From contig JADIYN010000065.1 of NCBI GenBank assembly GCA_016705335.1, positions 1-34,196 on the forward strand: a DNA stretch of 34,196 nt, written 5' to 3'. The translations under genes and the position numbers were made by a program. Under the pieces are notes generated by a model. That model was not told where the DNA came from, ran no database searches, and saw only the letters and a program-made list of their open reading frames with translations. Within the stretch, counting starts at the first letter, position 1, and the number at the start of each line of letters is the position of its first letter. Positions 20,281-28,322 of this stretch are shown one piece after another. Source of the stretch: Draconibacterium sp. (GTDB taxonomy: Bacteria > Bacteroidota > Bacteroidia > Bacteroidales > Prolixibacteraceae).

Positions 20281-20941
20281 ATGATGAAAAAACTGATTCT
20301 AATAGCTGGGGCATTAATATGTCTGAATATTTTAAGTTTTTCTCAGGAAAACAATACAATTCAGGAAGACAGTTCAAAACATTTCTTTGTTTCTGCCGGT
20401 ATTGTCATGTCGCATTTTATACCAACAGAAGCTGCAACAGACTTAGATTGGAAAACCCAGGGTTTTAAGCCCGGGCGGAGAGTTTTTGATTGGATATGAA
20501 TTTAATAGCAAATTAAGGTTGGCGACGGGTTTCAATTATCAATCGGGCAAAATATCATCATCCCATTTTTATTATGGTGACCAAACTTTCCTTCATGAAA
20601 TCTCCGTTCCTTTATTAATTTGTTTTTGCTTTTTGAATGAAGGCAAATCAAAATATAAGTTGAATGCAGGTTTAAATTTTTTAAAATTTTCTCATGTTAA
20701 AAGAGAAACTAAAGGTGGGAAACTTGGTTCCGACACCAATAAATGGTTTGAACTGGATAACGACAATTACTTAAATTATGTTAGTGATTTATATCTGGGA
20801 TTAAGCTATCATCCAGACATACCCAGGAGTCCAATTTCTTTTGAAATATTCACCAAATATCAATTAAATGATTATTGGCTAAATGAATATGTATCCAGGT
20901 TTAATTATGGGATAAAAATTAATTACTCATTTGATTTATAA
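20281..20941 (+). CDS. Outer-membrane beta-barrel protein, one frameshift
   Basis: Starts MMKKLILIAGALICLNILSFSQ at 20281, a signal peptide ending in the FSQ typical of Bacteroidota. The mature protein has alternating beta strands (FFVSAGIVMSHFIP, GYEFNSKLRLATGFNY, YKLNAGLNFLKF, YLGLSYHPDIPRSPISFEIF, YGIKINYSFDL) and ends in an aromatic-rich strand, so a small outer-membrane barrel of about 215 residues is likely (OMP_b-brl/PorT-like). An extra G near 20470-20475 shifts the frame inside KPGGEFLIGYEF. Upstream in-frame ATG at 20230 is less likely because it overlaps the candidate promoter. Function unknown; it stands alone between repeats and has its own terminator. Confidence 0.75.
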
Positions 20942-20957
20942 ATCATGAAGAAATAAA

Positions 20958-21004
20958 AGAACCGTTCCTTCTGCATCAACACAGAAAGAACGGTTCTCTT
21001 TTTT
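20958..21004 (+). terminator. Intrinsic terminator of the beta-barrel gene
   Basis: Sixteen-base arms (AGAACCGTTCCTTCTG at 20958-20973; CAGAAAGAACGGTTCT at 20982-20997) with one C-A mismatch and an 8-base loop, followed by C and six T. It begins 17 bases after the stop codon. Confidence 0.9.
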
Positions 21005-21006
21005 GA

Positions 21007-21040
21007 AGGAGTTGGACTTTCCAAGTCCAACATTTTTGAA
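21007..21040. repeat. Copy 2 of the 34-base dispersed palindromic repeat
   Basis: Same sequence as 20125-20158 with one base different; here the hairpin core TTGGACTTTCCAAGTCCAA (21012-21030) is a perfect palindrome. It directly follows the terminator T tract. Confidence 0.78.
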
Positions 21041-21043
21041 GCT

Positions 21044-21065
21044 GCCGGACTTTGGAAAGTCCGGC
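21044..21065. repeat. Perfect GC-rich palindrome related to the neighbouring repeat
   Basis: GCCGGACTTT-GG-AAAGTCCGGC, ten perfect pairs with two bases between. It shares the GGACTT/AAGTCC core of the 34-base repeat, three bases away, so the pair may form one compound element. It also lies 14 bases beyond the stop of the putative glycoside hydrolase on the minus strand and may terminate it. Confidence 0.65.
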
Positions 21066-21078
21066 TCCCGGCTCCCAA

Positions 21079-22179
21079 TTATTGCGAAATCCCGTGATAA
21101 ACTTTTTTCACCACTTCAATTTTCTCTTCATCCTCAGCAATGGCATTTGTTGTAAACATCATCGCACCGCTTGATTTTTCTGCAATTCCACCTTTAAGTA
21201 CGGTTTCAAATTCGCCTGAAGAAATTGTATAAGGATTGTTGTATGCCTGCACAATTGGCCAAACTTTCGGGGAAGCGCCGTTTTTGATCTCCAGACGTTT
21301 ACAAAACCAGCGGATGTTTTCCTCCACCCATGCCGGCTCGCGCCCCATTCTCGCGTGATAAACCATCGGGGAAAACACGTCAAAAACATCGCGAAGCAAA
21401 TCGTAATCAAGCCCGAGAATACGCCGCCTGGCGCCGTCAAATTCCTCATCGGTCCACGGACAATGATAAAGCCCCAACAAAGTTCCAGGTTTCTGTTCGT
21501 CAATAATTTTCCGAATCTGAACCGACCAGTCAAGAATCACTGCGCATCGCCAGTCGCGCCATTCCTTATCTTTATTCTGTAATATCCACTGTGCTTTTTC
21601 GGCAGTGCTGCCTCCCTGAATTTCAAGGTTTTTTTCTTTGGAAAAAGTGGTAAGACAATGGTTGCAAAAACAGGTTTCGGGCAAAATAGGTTGTGGCTCT
21701 TCAAATTGTGCATGCCAGTGAACGTAATCCATCCAAACTCCCGAAATATCGTAATCGTTTAACAACTTGCGCAACTGACTGAAGCGGTATTCCCTGAACC
21801 CGGGTTCGGTAGGACAAACCCCCATAAACCACGAAGCAGCTTCCACCTGTTCGCCTTTTTCGTTGATTGCCCACGCTTCGGGATGTTCTTCCACGTAGTT
21901 TAACCCGTTTAATGTGGCAAACTCGGCATATACTTTTATGCCTTCACTTTTTGCACGTTCCATCAGCGCCGAATCAATGGAACCACCATGCACAAACACA
22001 GCATTTATACCCAGATCAGGCAACGAATACCCTTTATCCCACAAAGGTTTCGGATGCCCGTAAATTCCCCTTATTTCAATTTGCCGGTCAGGTTCCTGTG
22101 CACATGAAAACAATATGAAAAGCAATAAAAAAGCTGAAATGAAATTCTGTTTTGGTTTTGTTTGTTGTAATGTTTTCAT
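21079..22179 (-). CDS. Putative lipoprotein glycoside hydrolase (TIM-barrel, glycosyl-hydrolase-like)
   Basis: Intact, about 366 residues from MKTLQQTKPKQ. Signal peptide FISAFLLLFILFSC with lipobox LFSC, so a lipoprotein. The rest looks like a (beta/alpha)8 barrel of the putative glycoside hydrolase/GHL kind: EIRGIYGHPKPLWD at the start, INAVFVHGGSIDS, IKVYAEFATLNG, SGVWMDYVHWHAQF (acidic residue at a strand end), the cysteine cluster ETCFCNHCLTTF, GTLLGLYHCPW, DVFSPMVYHARMGREPAWV and KVWPIVQAYNNP. The longer start at 22206 is possible, but the -7 box at 22204-22211 overlaps it, so 22179 is preferred. Substrate unknown. It lies near the GH9 gene but not in its operon. Confidence 0.72.
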   Translation of the reverse strand: MKTLQQTKPKQNFISAFLLLFILFSCAQEPDRQIEIRGIYGHPKPLWDKGYSLPDLGINAVFVHGGSIDSALMERAKSEGIKVYAEFATLNGLNYVEEHPEAWAINEKGEQVEAASWFMGVCPTEPGFREYRFSQLRKLLNDYDISGVWMDYVHWHAQFEEPQPILPETCFCNHCLTTFSKEKNLEIQGGSTAEKAQWILQNKDKEWRDWRCAVILDWSVQIRKIIDEQKPGTLLGLYHCPWTDEEFDGARRRILGLDYDLLRDVFDVFSPMVYHARMGREPAWVEENIRWFCKRLEIKNGASPKVWPIVQAYNNPYTISSGEFETVLKGGIAEKSSGAMMFTTNAIAEDEEKIEVVKKVYHGISQ

Positions 22180-22203
22180 CTCTTTCGATTTTAACTGTTT
22201 AAA

Positions 22204-22211
22204 CAAATATA
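22204..22211 (-). promoter_or_regulatory. Candidate -7 box that decides the start of the putative glycoside hydrolase
   Basis: Minus-strand TATATTTG, full match to TAnnTTTG. A transcript from here would begin at about 22197, so the ATG at 22177-22179 can be used but not the one at 22204-22206. Confidence 0.5.
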
Positions 22212-22329
22212 GAACTTACCCAACAATGAAACTATACTTTTCTGTATCCTGCAAAACGTATTAAACTTATTCCCGAAAGAAAAGACATTACCAGACATAT
22301 ACAACGAATCACCAATTCACCAATTCCAT

Positions 22330-22572
22330 TTTCCTGTTTTACAACACCATTTGTCAATCCGATTTAAAAAATTTTTATTTTCGAAAACGATAACAGTTTA
22401 ACAACAAACAGGGATTAACCCAAATAACAGTTAACAAAAAACAAAAGCCAATAAACAAAAAGCAAAACCCAAAGAACAAAGATCAAAAACCCGATTAACA
22501 AAAAAATAAAACATGAGACCCAAAAACTGCTGTCTGCTTTTCCAATTAACCACTTATTAAAACATTACAATT
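22330..22572. other. A/C-rich low-complexity leader region, no gene seen
   Basis: Part of the roughly 360-base gap between the putative glycoside hydrolase and the lipoprotein. From 22400 to 22510 the plus strand is almost free of T and consists of irregular AACA and AAAAC units. No ORF or hairpin is evident. It may be an unstructured 5' leader of the lipoprotein gene. Confidence 0.4.
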
Positions 22573-23176
22573 ATGAAAAAATTACAACAGTTCTAATGGC
22601 CATTTCAATGGTAATGTGGATGGCCTCATGCGACCACAATTATCCCGAAGAGTTAACCTAGTGGTGAAAATATTCACGGGTTTAAGCTAAACGATGAAAA
22701 ATGGGTTCGAAATCAACAGGCTTTGGCCAAGTAATTGTATTTATGAGCAAGAAAAAGAACTTATAGGAGTAAATCTATATTCCAAAAAAGAGAATACAGA
22801 CGATTCTTCAGAAGTAATAATGCGCTTCATAATACAGAAAGATATAAATTATTTTGAAGCTCCATTAAGATTTACTTTTTTTGGAATAAATGACAGTATA
22901 GAATCTAACTTGATTCATTATGAAAACATGGATACAACAAAATGTTATATTCAATTCATTTATGAAAAAAGACAGTATGAGCAAATTACTTATTCTAAAG
23001 TAATCTCTGGGAATTTGCAATTATTACGCTTCGATACCCTGTTGGTTGGAACCTTCGAAGCCCAACTCACCAATGGAACAGATACCATAACCCTCAATGA
23101 CGGGAAATTTGATTATCAATTAACCACTTATAAAGGAATTACACGCAATTCAAATGCAGCTTCGGGAAGAGTCTGA
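22573..23176 (+). CDS. Lipoprotein of unknown function, frameshifted, running into a doubtful junction
   Basis: The ATG at 22573-22575 begins MKK; restoring one A in the poly-A run gives MKKITTVLMAISMVMWMASC, a lipoprotein signal with lipobox MASC, then DHNYPEELT. Two more shifts (near 22658 and 22720) lead into a long open frame (NCIYEQEKELIGVNLYSKKE, VIMRFIIQKDINYFEAPLRF, MDTTKCYIQFIYEKRQYEQI, LLVGTFEAQL, DTITLNDGKFDYQL). The pattern, ending in a strand after NDGKFD, resembles small Bacteroidota lipoproteins that normally stop about there. The last 16 residues (from ITRNSNAASGRV) are read from the antisense of the neighbouring gene and are probably not real. Function unknown. Confidence 0.55.
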
Positions 23177-24773
23177 ACAGCAAAATCAACATCACTGCTT
23201 TTGTCAACCAATTTTGTGTATAAAGCAATGTTTGTATTTCCTTTTAATTTACCGATGTCATATCCGGGGTCCAGTCCCGGGGTCGCTTCATTTTTAAAAG
23301 CAACAACAGTATTGTTCTCAAGTGTACCCGATTTTACTGTAAGACGAAGTGCCGGATCTGATTTTTCTGCCGATTTAAAAGGCGTATTATTTATAAGCTG
23401 CTGCATTGATGGTGTAAAACTTATTGCTCCGCCTGTGCTTTTTGCTTTTACCACAAACCCCTGTCCTAATGCGATACTGGTTTGATTTAATTCATCTTCT
23501 CCCCCGGGTCCGGGGAATGTGTATCCACCATTGGAAATTACCTGATAATCGCCTGTATTTCCATTTAATGAATAGTCCCACACATATAAACCAACGTAAG
23601 CCGGGTCAAGAACATTGGCGTTTACATCCAGAAAACTTCCTGCACCTGATGCTAAAACTGCTGAAGTATATGGATTCCCAATGCTATTCCAGCGATTTCC
23701 ACTGGTTTCGGGTATATAATTTATTTCGCCGATATTAATAGAGGTGCCGGTAAAAGTTACAGTTCCAGCAGCCGGACTACTGGCCGAATATCCTTTCCCT
23801 GCAACAAATTCACCAGTAATTATTGCAGTTGTTAACGGCGACCAGTTGTCGGCAACAACATTGTATGGAGCCAACGCGTATTCAGATGGATCTGAAGGAT
23901 TGGTTCTCAGGTTATTTACTGTACAAAACTCACCCATTTGCTGACCAACAACCGGAGAGGAAATAATTTGCCATTTGGCTGCACCCTGGAGATATCTTTC
24001 AACATTAACTTCAGCATCGGTTGACAAGACCGGATTGTTATTTAACAGTAAACAGCCAGTTCCAGTGGCATCCGATTTAATATTTAATATTCCCTTGCTG
24101 TACATATTTGCAATGTCAACGGAAAGTGATGCATTTGGGTTAATGGTTAACGACTGGCTAATCGCGATGTAAACTGATCCCAGACTTATTGAAGTGTTAT
24201 CAATAACAGGTGGATTGACAGGTAAAGGACCAATTGCAACAAATGATCCGGTAACAGGTACATTTCCATCATACCAGTTTGATTCGGTTTCCCAGTCACT
24301 GCTCACAGTGCCTGTCCATATATATACACCTGTAACAGAAGTAATAGTTTCCGGCGGGGCATTTCCATTAAATTTACCAGCAATTATTGACCCATCACCT
24401 TCAATGACAACACCGGCAGCCTGAAATACTTCAAAACAAATTAATACCCCATTTATTACCAAAGTTGTACCCGATCCTGTTATTTTAAAAACCTGTGTTA
24501 CCAAAACACAATTTGTATTTATTGAAAAGTGGCAAGGCTATTTGGAGAATCGTAATCACCATCGTAATAAACATTATGACTTATTGTTATGGTGGTTTCG
24601 TTATCACCACTTCCGCCAAATGACTGAGGTGCAATACCACCACTCCAGGTTGAACCTGCGCTTGCATCGCCATTTGCAACTGTCACATAATCGGTTGCTG
24701 ATGATATGTTTGTCAACGATATACACAAAAAAATTATAATCAGCGCTTTAAATAAATTTCTACGTGTTTTCAT
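23128..24773 (-). CDS. Large secreted protein, probable type IX cargo with truncated C-terminus
   Basis: Signal peptide at MKTRRNLFKALIIIFLCISL (24773). Restoring one T near 24523 joins LATFSINTNC to VLVTQVFKITGSGTTLVING. The product then has the YIWTGTVSSDWETESNWYDG motif common in Bacteroidota secreted proteins, a beta-helix-like stretch (SISLGSVYIAISQSLTINPN), and a domain with WQIISSPVVG, GNRWNSIGNPYTSAV and GYTFPGPGGEDELNQTS. It ends in ELRVIPL at a TAA at 23128-23130. Proteins of this layout usually go on for 150-300 residues after RVIPLG and end with a type IX sorting domain, which is missing here. The cut coincides with the end of the plus-strand lipoprotein, pointing to a join or rearrangement. 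Confidence 0.78.
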
Positions 24774-24855
24774 ATTTATTAATTTAGTTTTTGCTTATTC
24801 CGTCACATTTATTTGCCATTTCAATTCAAACTATCTAATTTAAAAACTCATTTAT

Positions 24856-24887
24856 GTTTGGGATGAAAATTCTATTTCATCCCAAAC
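24856..24887 (-). terminator. Intrinsic terminator overlapping the stop codon, end of the eleven-gene run
   Basis: Thirteen perfect pairs (GTTTGGGATGAAA at 24856-24868; TTTCATCCCAAAC at 24875-24887) with a 6-base loop. On the minus strand the first arm encodes the last residues (LFGMK), the TAG stop lies in the loop, and T-rich sequence follows. Confidence 0.85.
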
Positions 24888-25287
24888 AAAGTCAGGTTTG
24901 CTTTTCCGTTTAGAAAACCTTTGGTATCGTACCAAAACTCTATCGATTTTATTTTACGTTTCCCGCCTTTTAGATCGATAACCCTGCTTTCGCCTCCTTT
25001 TGGTATTTCGAAACGGGTTTCAATGTTTTCCGGTAATCCACCATCATCGTAACGCACAATCATTTTGGTTATATTTAATGGAGAATCAGTTACTTTAAAC
25101 TTCAGCTTTCTGAAATAATCGTAAGGGCCTTTCACTGTAATTGCATCATGGTCGGCATTATGGCTGGCCTGCACACTTCCAAGCAGTTTCCATGTTCCTT
25201 TTGTTCCATTTTGTGAAACACCAATTTTTGAGCATTTGCATGATAAATCATCATAACAAAAAAAGTGAGTACTAATAATTGTTTCAT
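24872..25287 (-). CDS. Small exported protein of unknown function (DUF2541/YaaI-like), one frameshift
   Basis: The ATG at 25285-25287 gives a signal peptide MKQLLVLTFFVMMIYHANAQ. A frameshift near 25220-25230 leads into the frame with GTWKLLGSVQASHNADHDAI, DYFRKLKFKVTDSPLNITKM, FEIPKGGESRVIDLKGGKRK and FLNGKANLTLFGMK. The pattern, W-K-L-L-G at the front, a D-H-D-A-I segment and a final strand with LTLFG, resembles small periplasmic proteins such as DUF2541, but I am not certain of the family. It is the last gene of the long minus-strand cluster, 49 bases after the DUF6515 gene. Confidence 0.6.
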
Positions 25288-25336
25288 AACCAGTAATTTT
25301 TAGTCTTTTTACAGAAAAGTTTATTTTGAATTTAAC

Positions 25337-26306
25337 TTATCCGTTTTCTCCTTCCTCAATCTGAACTACTTCATACATGCTCTTCCCGTCCTGCTCAATG
25401 GGTTGATAATAGGTTTCGCCAAATTTGACATAGGTTACATCCCCAATTTTTACTTCCTCGCCACCTTCAGGAAGATTTTCAACAACTGTTCCTGCCATTG
25501 GCGCAACAACGGTATAACCACCGTCAGATTTTTCGTAATAAGTTCCACCGTAGTAATAGTTATTTGTGGTTTCGTTTATTACCACGGTTTGCGAATCAGA
25601 AGGCAAAGTTGTAATAGTAGCTCCAACCGGTGCCTGAACTACTGTATATCCACCATCGACGGCAACATAATAAACCCCCTGGTCATAATGATATTGCTGA
25701 CTTTCGATGCTGATGATAATTGCTGTGGTAGCAATTGTTGCTACAAAAAATCCCCATGGATGCCAAACCGGACCCCAGAAAAATGGCCGGTACGGATGAT
25801 AATGATAAGGATGGTAGCAGTAATACCGGCGGCCACCATAAACATACGGCGGGCGTGGGTAAGGCCTGAAATTGTTATGCCGCACAACAGTATTCCGGTT
25901 GTTGTGAACGTTTATGTCTTTGCTGTTGTCAACATTTATATTCACATTTTTTTTGCTGTTATCGATGTTTACGCTGTTGCCAATATTGGTTTTATTACCG
26001 GCTTTTACATTTTTATCGCCTGTATTAACTGTATTTCCGGCATTTATCTTTTTGTTTTCAACAGTTGTTTTACTTATATTTTTATTTTTTACTGAACTGC
26101 TTTTTTGAGTAGCTGCCGGAGCTGGCCGGTTTGCTGATTTGACACTGCCGCCATTTATCGATTTTTTTGTTTTGCCGGCAGGTTTGGCTGTTGCTACCTT
26201 TGACGCATTGTGTTGCATACGTTGCGCTTCAGCTTGCTGAAAAGAAACTGCCAATGCAAAAATCAGTGCAAGAATGTACTTGCCATATTTTATTTTTTGA
26301 AGTCAT
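25337..26306 (-). CDS. DUF6515 family exported protein
   Basis: About 322 residues. The ATG at 26304-26306, with one A restored in the following A run, gives MTSKKIKYGKYILALIFALA, a signal peptide ending near QQAEAQ. Residues about 20-130 are Asn/Lys-rich and repetitive (NTVNTGDKN, KTNIGNSVNIDNSKKNVNIN). Then a Tyr/His/Pro-rich stretch (PYPRPPYVYGG, YHPYHYHPYRPFFWG), one hydrophobic segment (FVATIATTAIIISI), and two copies of the repeat GGYTVVQAP-GATITTLP / GGYTVVAPMAGTVVENLPEG with YYYGGTYYEK and KFGETYYQPIEQDGK. That tandem repeat is what I know as DUF6515. Probably an outer-envelope protein. It starts one base after the stop of the DUF2092 gene, so the pair is almost certainly translated together. 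Confidence 0.82.
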
Positions 26307-26307
26307 T

Positions 26308-27060
26308 TTATTCATTTTTTAAATTATTCTTTTCATTTTTTGAAATAAATCTGATTGGATTAGCATCCACAGGAGGAGTAAAATTGAACATTTCGCCGGG
26401 TAGATTGGGGTTAAGCTGCCAATTTGAAAAAACAGCCTCATACTGAGGATTTCCTTCGTACTGGTTATAAATGATAAGGTATTTAACCGGCAAATACAAT
26501 CCATCATTACTTATCCAAATCTGGATGCTTAGTTCTTTTCCAACTGCCAGAATATGATAACATTGTTGCCCGTTTACATCCGAATTATCCAGACATGAAA
26601 TTCTCTGGCTGGTTTCAATCAGGTCGTCGGTAAAAGCCGGATAGAAAAAATCGGCCGCCGGAAATTCAATTTGATATGCATTAAATACACTGTCAATTGT
26701 TCCAAGAATATTCGACGGTGTTTCAATCATACCGTAATTATTTTCGTCATGCGAATAATACCACAACTCACTGCCGTTGTAAAAATACTGACGATGCCCC
26801 TTGTCTCCAGTTGAATTAATCAGCATTTTGTCGGGACCAACCATATAAACATCGCTTTTTGTATGTTTTTTAACCAGGTCTCCTTCCGGGTTATACACAT
26901 CGTAAACACTGACCAACTTAAACGAACACGATTCCAAATCACCGATTATATCGCTCATTTTATCCAAAACAAGCACGGCTTTAGAATCAATTTCCTTTTC
27001 CTGTGCAAACACCGCAAAGGAAAACAACACAAATAATGAACTAATCACAATCTTTCTCAT
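26308..27060 (-). CDS. DUF2092 family (LolA/LolB-fold) periplasmic protein
   Basis: Intact, 250 residues, signal peptide MRKIVISSLFVLFSFAVFAQ. It has the DUF2092 layout, a LolA-like half-barrel: VLDKMSDIIGDLESCSFKLV (helix), KKHTKSDVYMVGPDKMLINS, YFYNGSELWYYSHDENNYGM, then a helix with LGTIDSVF and late strands LSIQIWISNDGLYLPVKYLI and PGEMFNFTPPVDANPI. Members are thought to bind lipid-like ligands in the periplasm; no specific role is known. It sits between DUF502 (57-base gap) and DUF6515 (1-base gap) in the cluster. Confidence 0.82.
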   Translation of the reverse strand: MRKIVISSLFVLFSFAVFAQEKEIDSKAVLVLDKMSDIIGDLESCSFKLVSVYDVYNPEGDLVKKHTKSDVYMVGPDKMLINSTGDKGHRQYFYNGSELWYYSHDENNYGMIETPSNILGTIDSVFNAYQIEFPAADFFYPAFTDDLIETSQRISCLDNSDVNGQQCYHILAVGKELSIQIWISNDGLYLPVKYLIIYNQYEGNPQYEAVFSNWQLNPNLPGEMFNFTPPVDANPIRFISKNEKNNLKNE

Positions 27061-27117
27061 AGAATTTTATTTTTAATATTATTATTGAATCTTAAAAGAA
27101 TTCACAGGTAATCTGAT

Positions 27118-27681
27118 TTAACTTTTTGTCAGGCTAAGTCCTTTTCCACCAAGAAGCAGTGACGTTTTCAATTCCTTTGTTGTCATTGCCAGGTGCTGAA
27201 TACTCACTGATTTTACAACCCAAACCTCACCGTAATCAGTGTCGGGTGATGTTGGCATAAAAACCGTTGATTTATCTTCTGTTTCAGTTATCAAAAGACC
27301 CGGGTTCCAACTGCCATTCATTTCCACCAGCACAGGTTGTCTTAAATCGACCCCAGGCTGAAGTTTAGCCATCATTTTTGCTTTATATTTTGAATAGGTT
27401 GGGATATATACAAGCAGGTTATTCTCAATCCAGTCTTTCATTTTGGTTACCATTGAGAATCTGACGAGTAACCCGAAAATTAAAAACAGCAGGATAACAA
27501 GAGCGGTGGTTAAAATGGGTGCAAATTCTTTCTCCAACCCAAGTAAACCGGTTATTTTATGACCGAAGCCAAACATAAAAGTGTAAACTTTCTGAAGAAT
27601 TGCAGCCAGAATAAATAGCGGCAGAAAAAGGATAATTCCGGAAATAAAAGTACTTTTTATTTTACTATATACATTTTTCAT
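27118..27681 (-). CDS. DUF502 family inner-membrane protein
   Basis: Intact, 187 residues from MKNVYSKIKSTFISGI. The first segment, IILFLPLFILAAILQKVYTF, and the second, ILTTALVILLFLIFGLLVRF, are transmembrane helices. A conserved cytosolic part follows: WIENNLLVYIPTYSKYKAKM, then a beta domain with DKSTVFMPTSPDTDYGEVWV. This is the usual DUF502 arrangement. A start at 27723 is possible but would add 14 residues before the usual charged N-terminus. It is the only non-exported protein in the cluster. Function unknown. Confidence 0.8.
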   Translation of the reverse strand: MKNVYSKIKSTFISGIILFLPLFILAAILQKVYTFMFGFGHKITGLLGLEKEFAPILTTALVILLFLIFGLLVRFSMVTKMKDWIENNLLVYIPTYSKYKAKMMAKLQPGVDLRQPVLVEMNGSWNPGLLITETEDKSTVFMPTSPDTDYGEVWVVKSVSIQHLAMTTKELKTSLLLGGKGLSLTKS

Positions 27682-27739
27682 TTTAAAAAATTTGTTGTTT
27701 AAAACATTAATATTCTGCAACATAGATTTAAAAAACAGG

Positions 27740-28317
27740 CTAAAACTTCACCATAAAACCTGTACTTATCTTCAAAGCGCTTTGATTGAGGTCTTTTCCT
27801 GTCATTAAATTGGCATCAATTACCCAGTTAACAGCATCGAGGTTGAAACCAGCCCCAGAGTTCCGCTAAAATATTTCAGCTTATAATTTTCGCCTAAAAG
27901 GTTTGAGTAGGACTGACGGCCAAAACCTCCGCTAAGCCTTAGAAAACGGGCAATTACCATTCCTCCTTCAACACAATAAAATTCATTGAATTTTTTTTCT
28001 GTATCAATGAGTCCGGTTATATGAGCTCCGTCAGTCTGCATTTGCTGTATTACAGCCGGATTTGTACTTCCGGCAGTACCAAATATTGCAAGCATATTTC
28101 CTCTTGTAGTTCCACCTCTTGTAGAAATGAATCCAAACTGACCGTTAAATTGCCAGCTTAACTTTTCACTGGAATAGGAAAATTTTTCATTTGTGTCACC
28201 ATGATAGTAATTCACCGCCGGACCGAGCAAAAATGTAAACCCCTTATCCTGCGCATAACTTCCCTTAATCAGGATTAAAATCAGGATTAGCAATATGATT
28301 ATTTTTTGTCTCATCAT
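27740..28317 (-). CDS. Outer-membrane beta-barrel of unknown function, one frameshift
   Basis: Signal peptide MMRQKIIILLILILILIKGSYAQ, then strands FTFLLGPAVNYYHGDTNEKF, WQFNGQFGFISTRGGTTRGN, FNEFYCVEGGMVIARFLRLS and GENYKLKYFSGTLG. With a missing or extra base near 27850 corrected, the protein goes on AGFNLDAVNWVIDANLMTGK and ends KISTGFMVKF at the TAG 27740-27742, closing on Phe as outer-membrane barrels do. About 192 residues. It overlaps nothing and lies 5 bases after the preceding barrel gene. Confidence 0.72.
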
Positions 28318-28322
28318 GGCTG

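Noticed and set aside
20125..21065. Insertion sequence around the beta-barrel gene
   Set aside because: The flanking copies are short direct repeats, not long terminal inverted repeats, and no transposase is present.
22400..22510. Possible CRISPR or tandem repeat in the A/C-rich leader
   Set aside because: Units are irregular in length and sequence with no repeat-spacer periodicity.
21079..24773. A polysaccharide utilisation locus around the glycosidase genes
   Set aside because: No SusC/SusD pair, sensor or regulator was found in the window.
25403..26095. A 230-codon open frame on the plus strand opposite DUF6515
   Set aside because: It is antisense to a repetitive Asn/Lys/Tyr-rich gene; its Ile/Phe/Tyr-rich composition mirrors that gene and no start context or family is seen.
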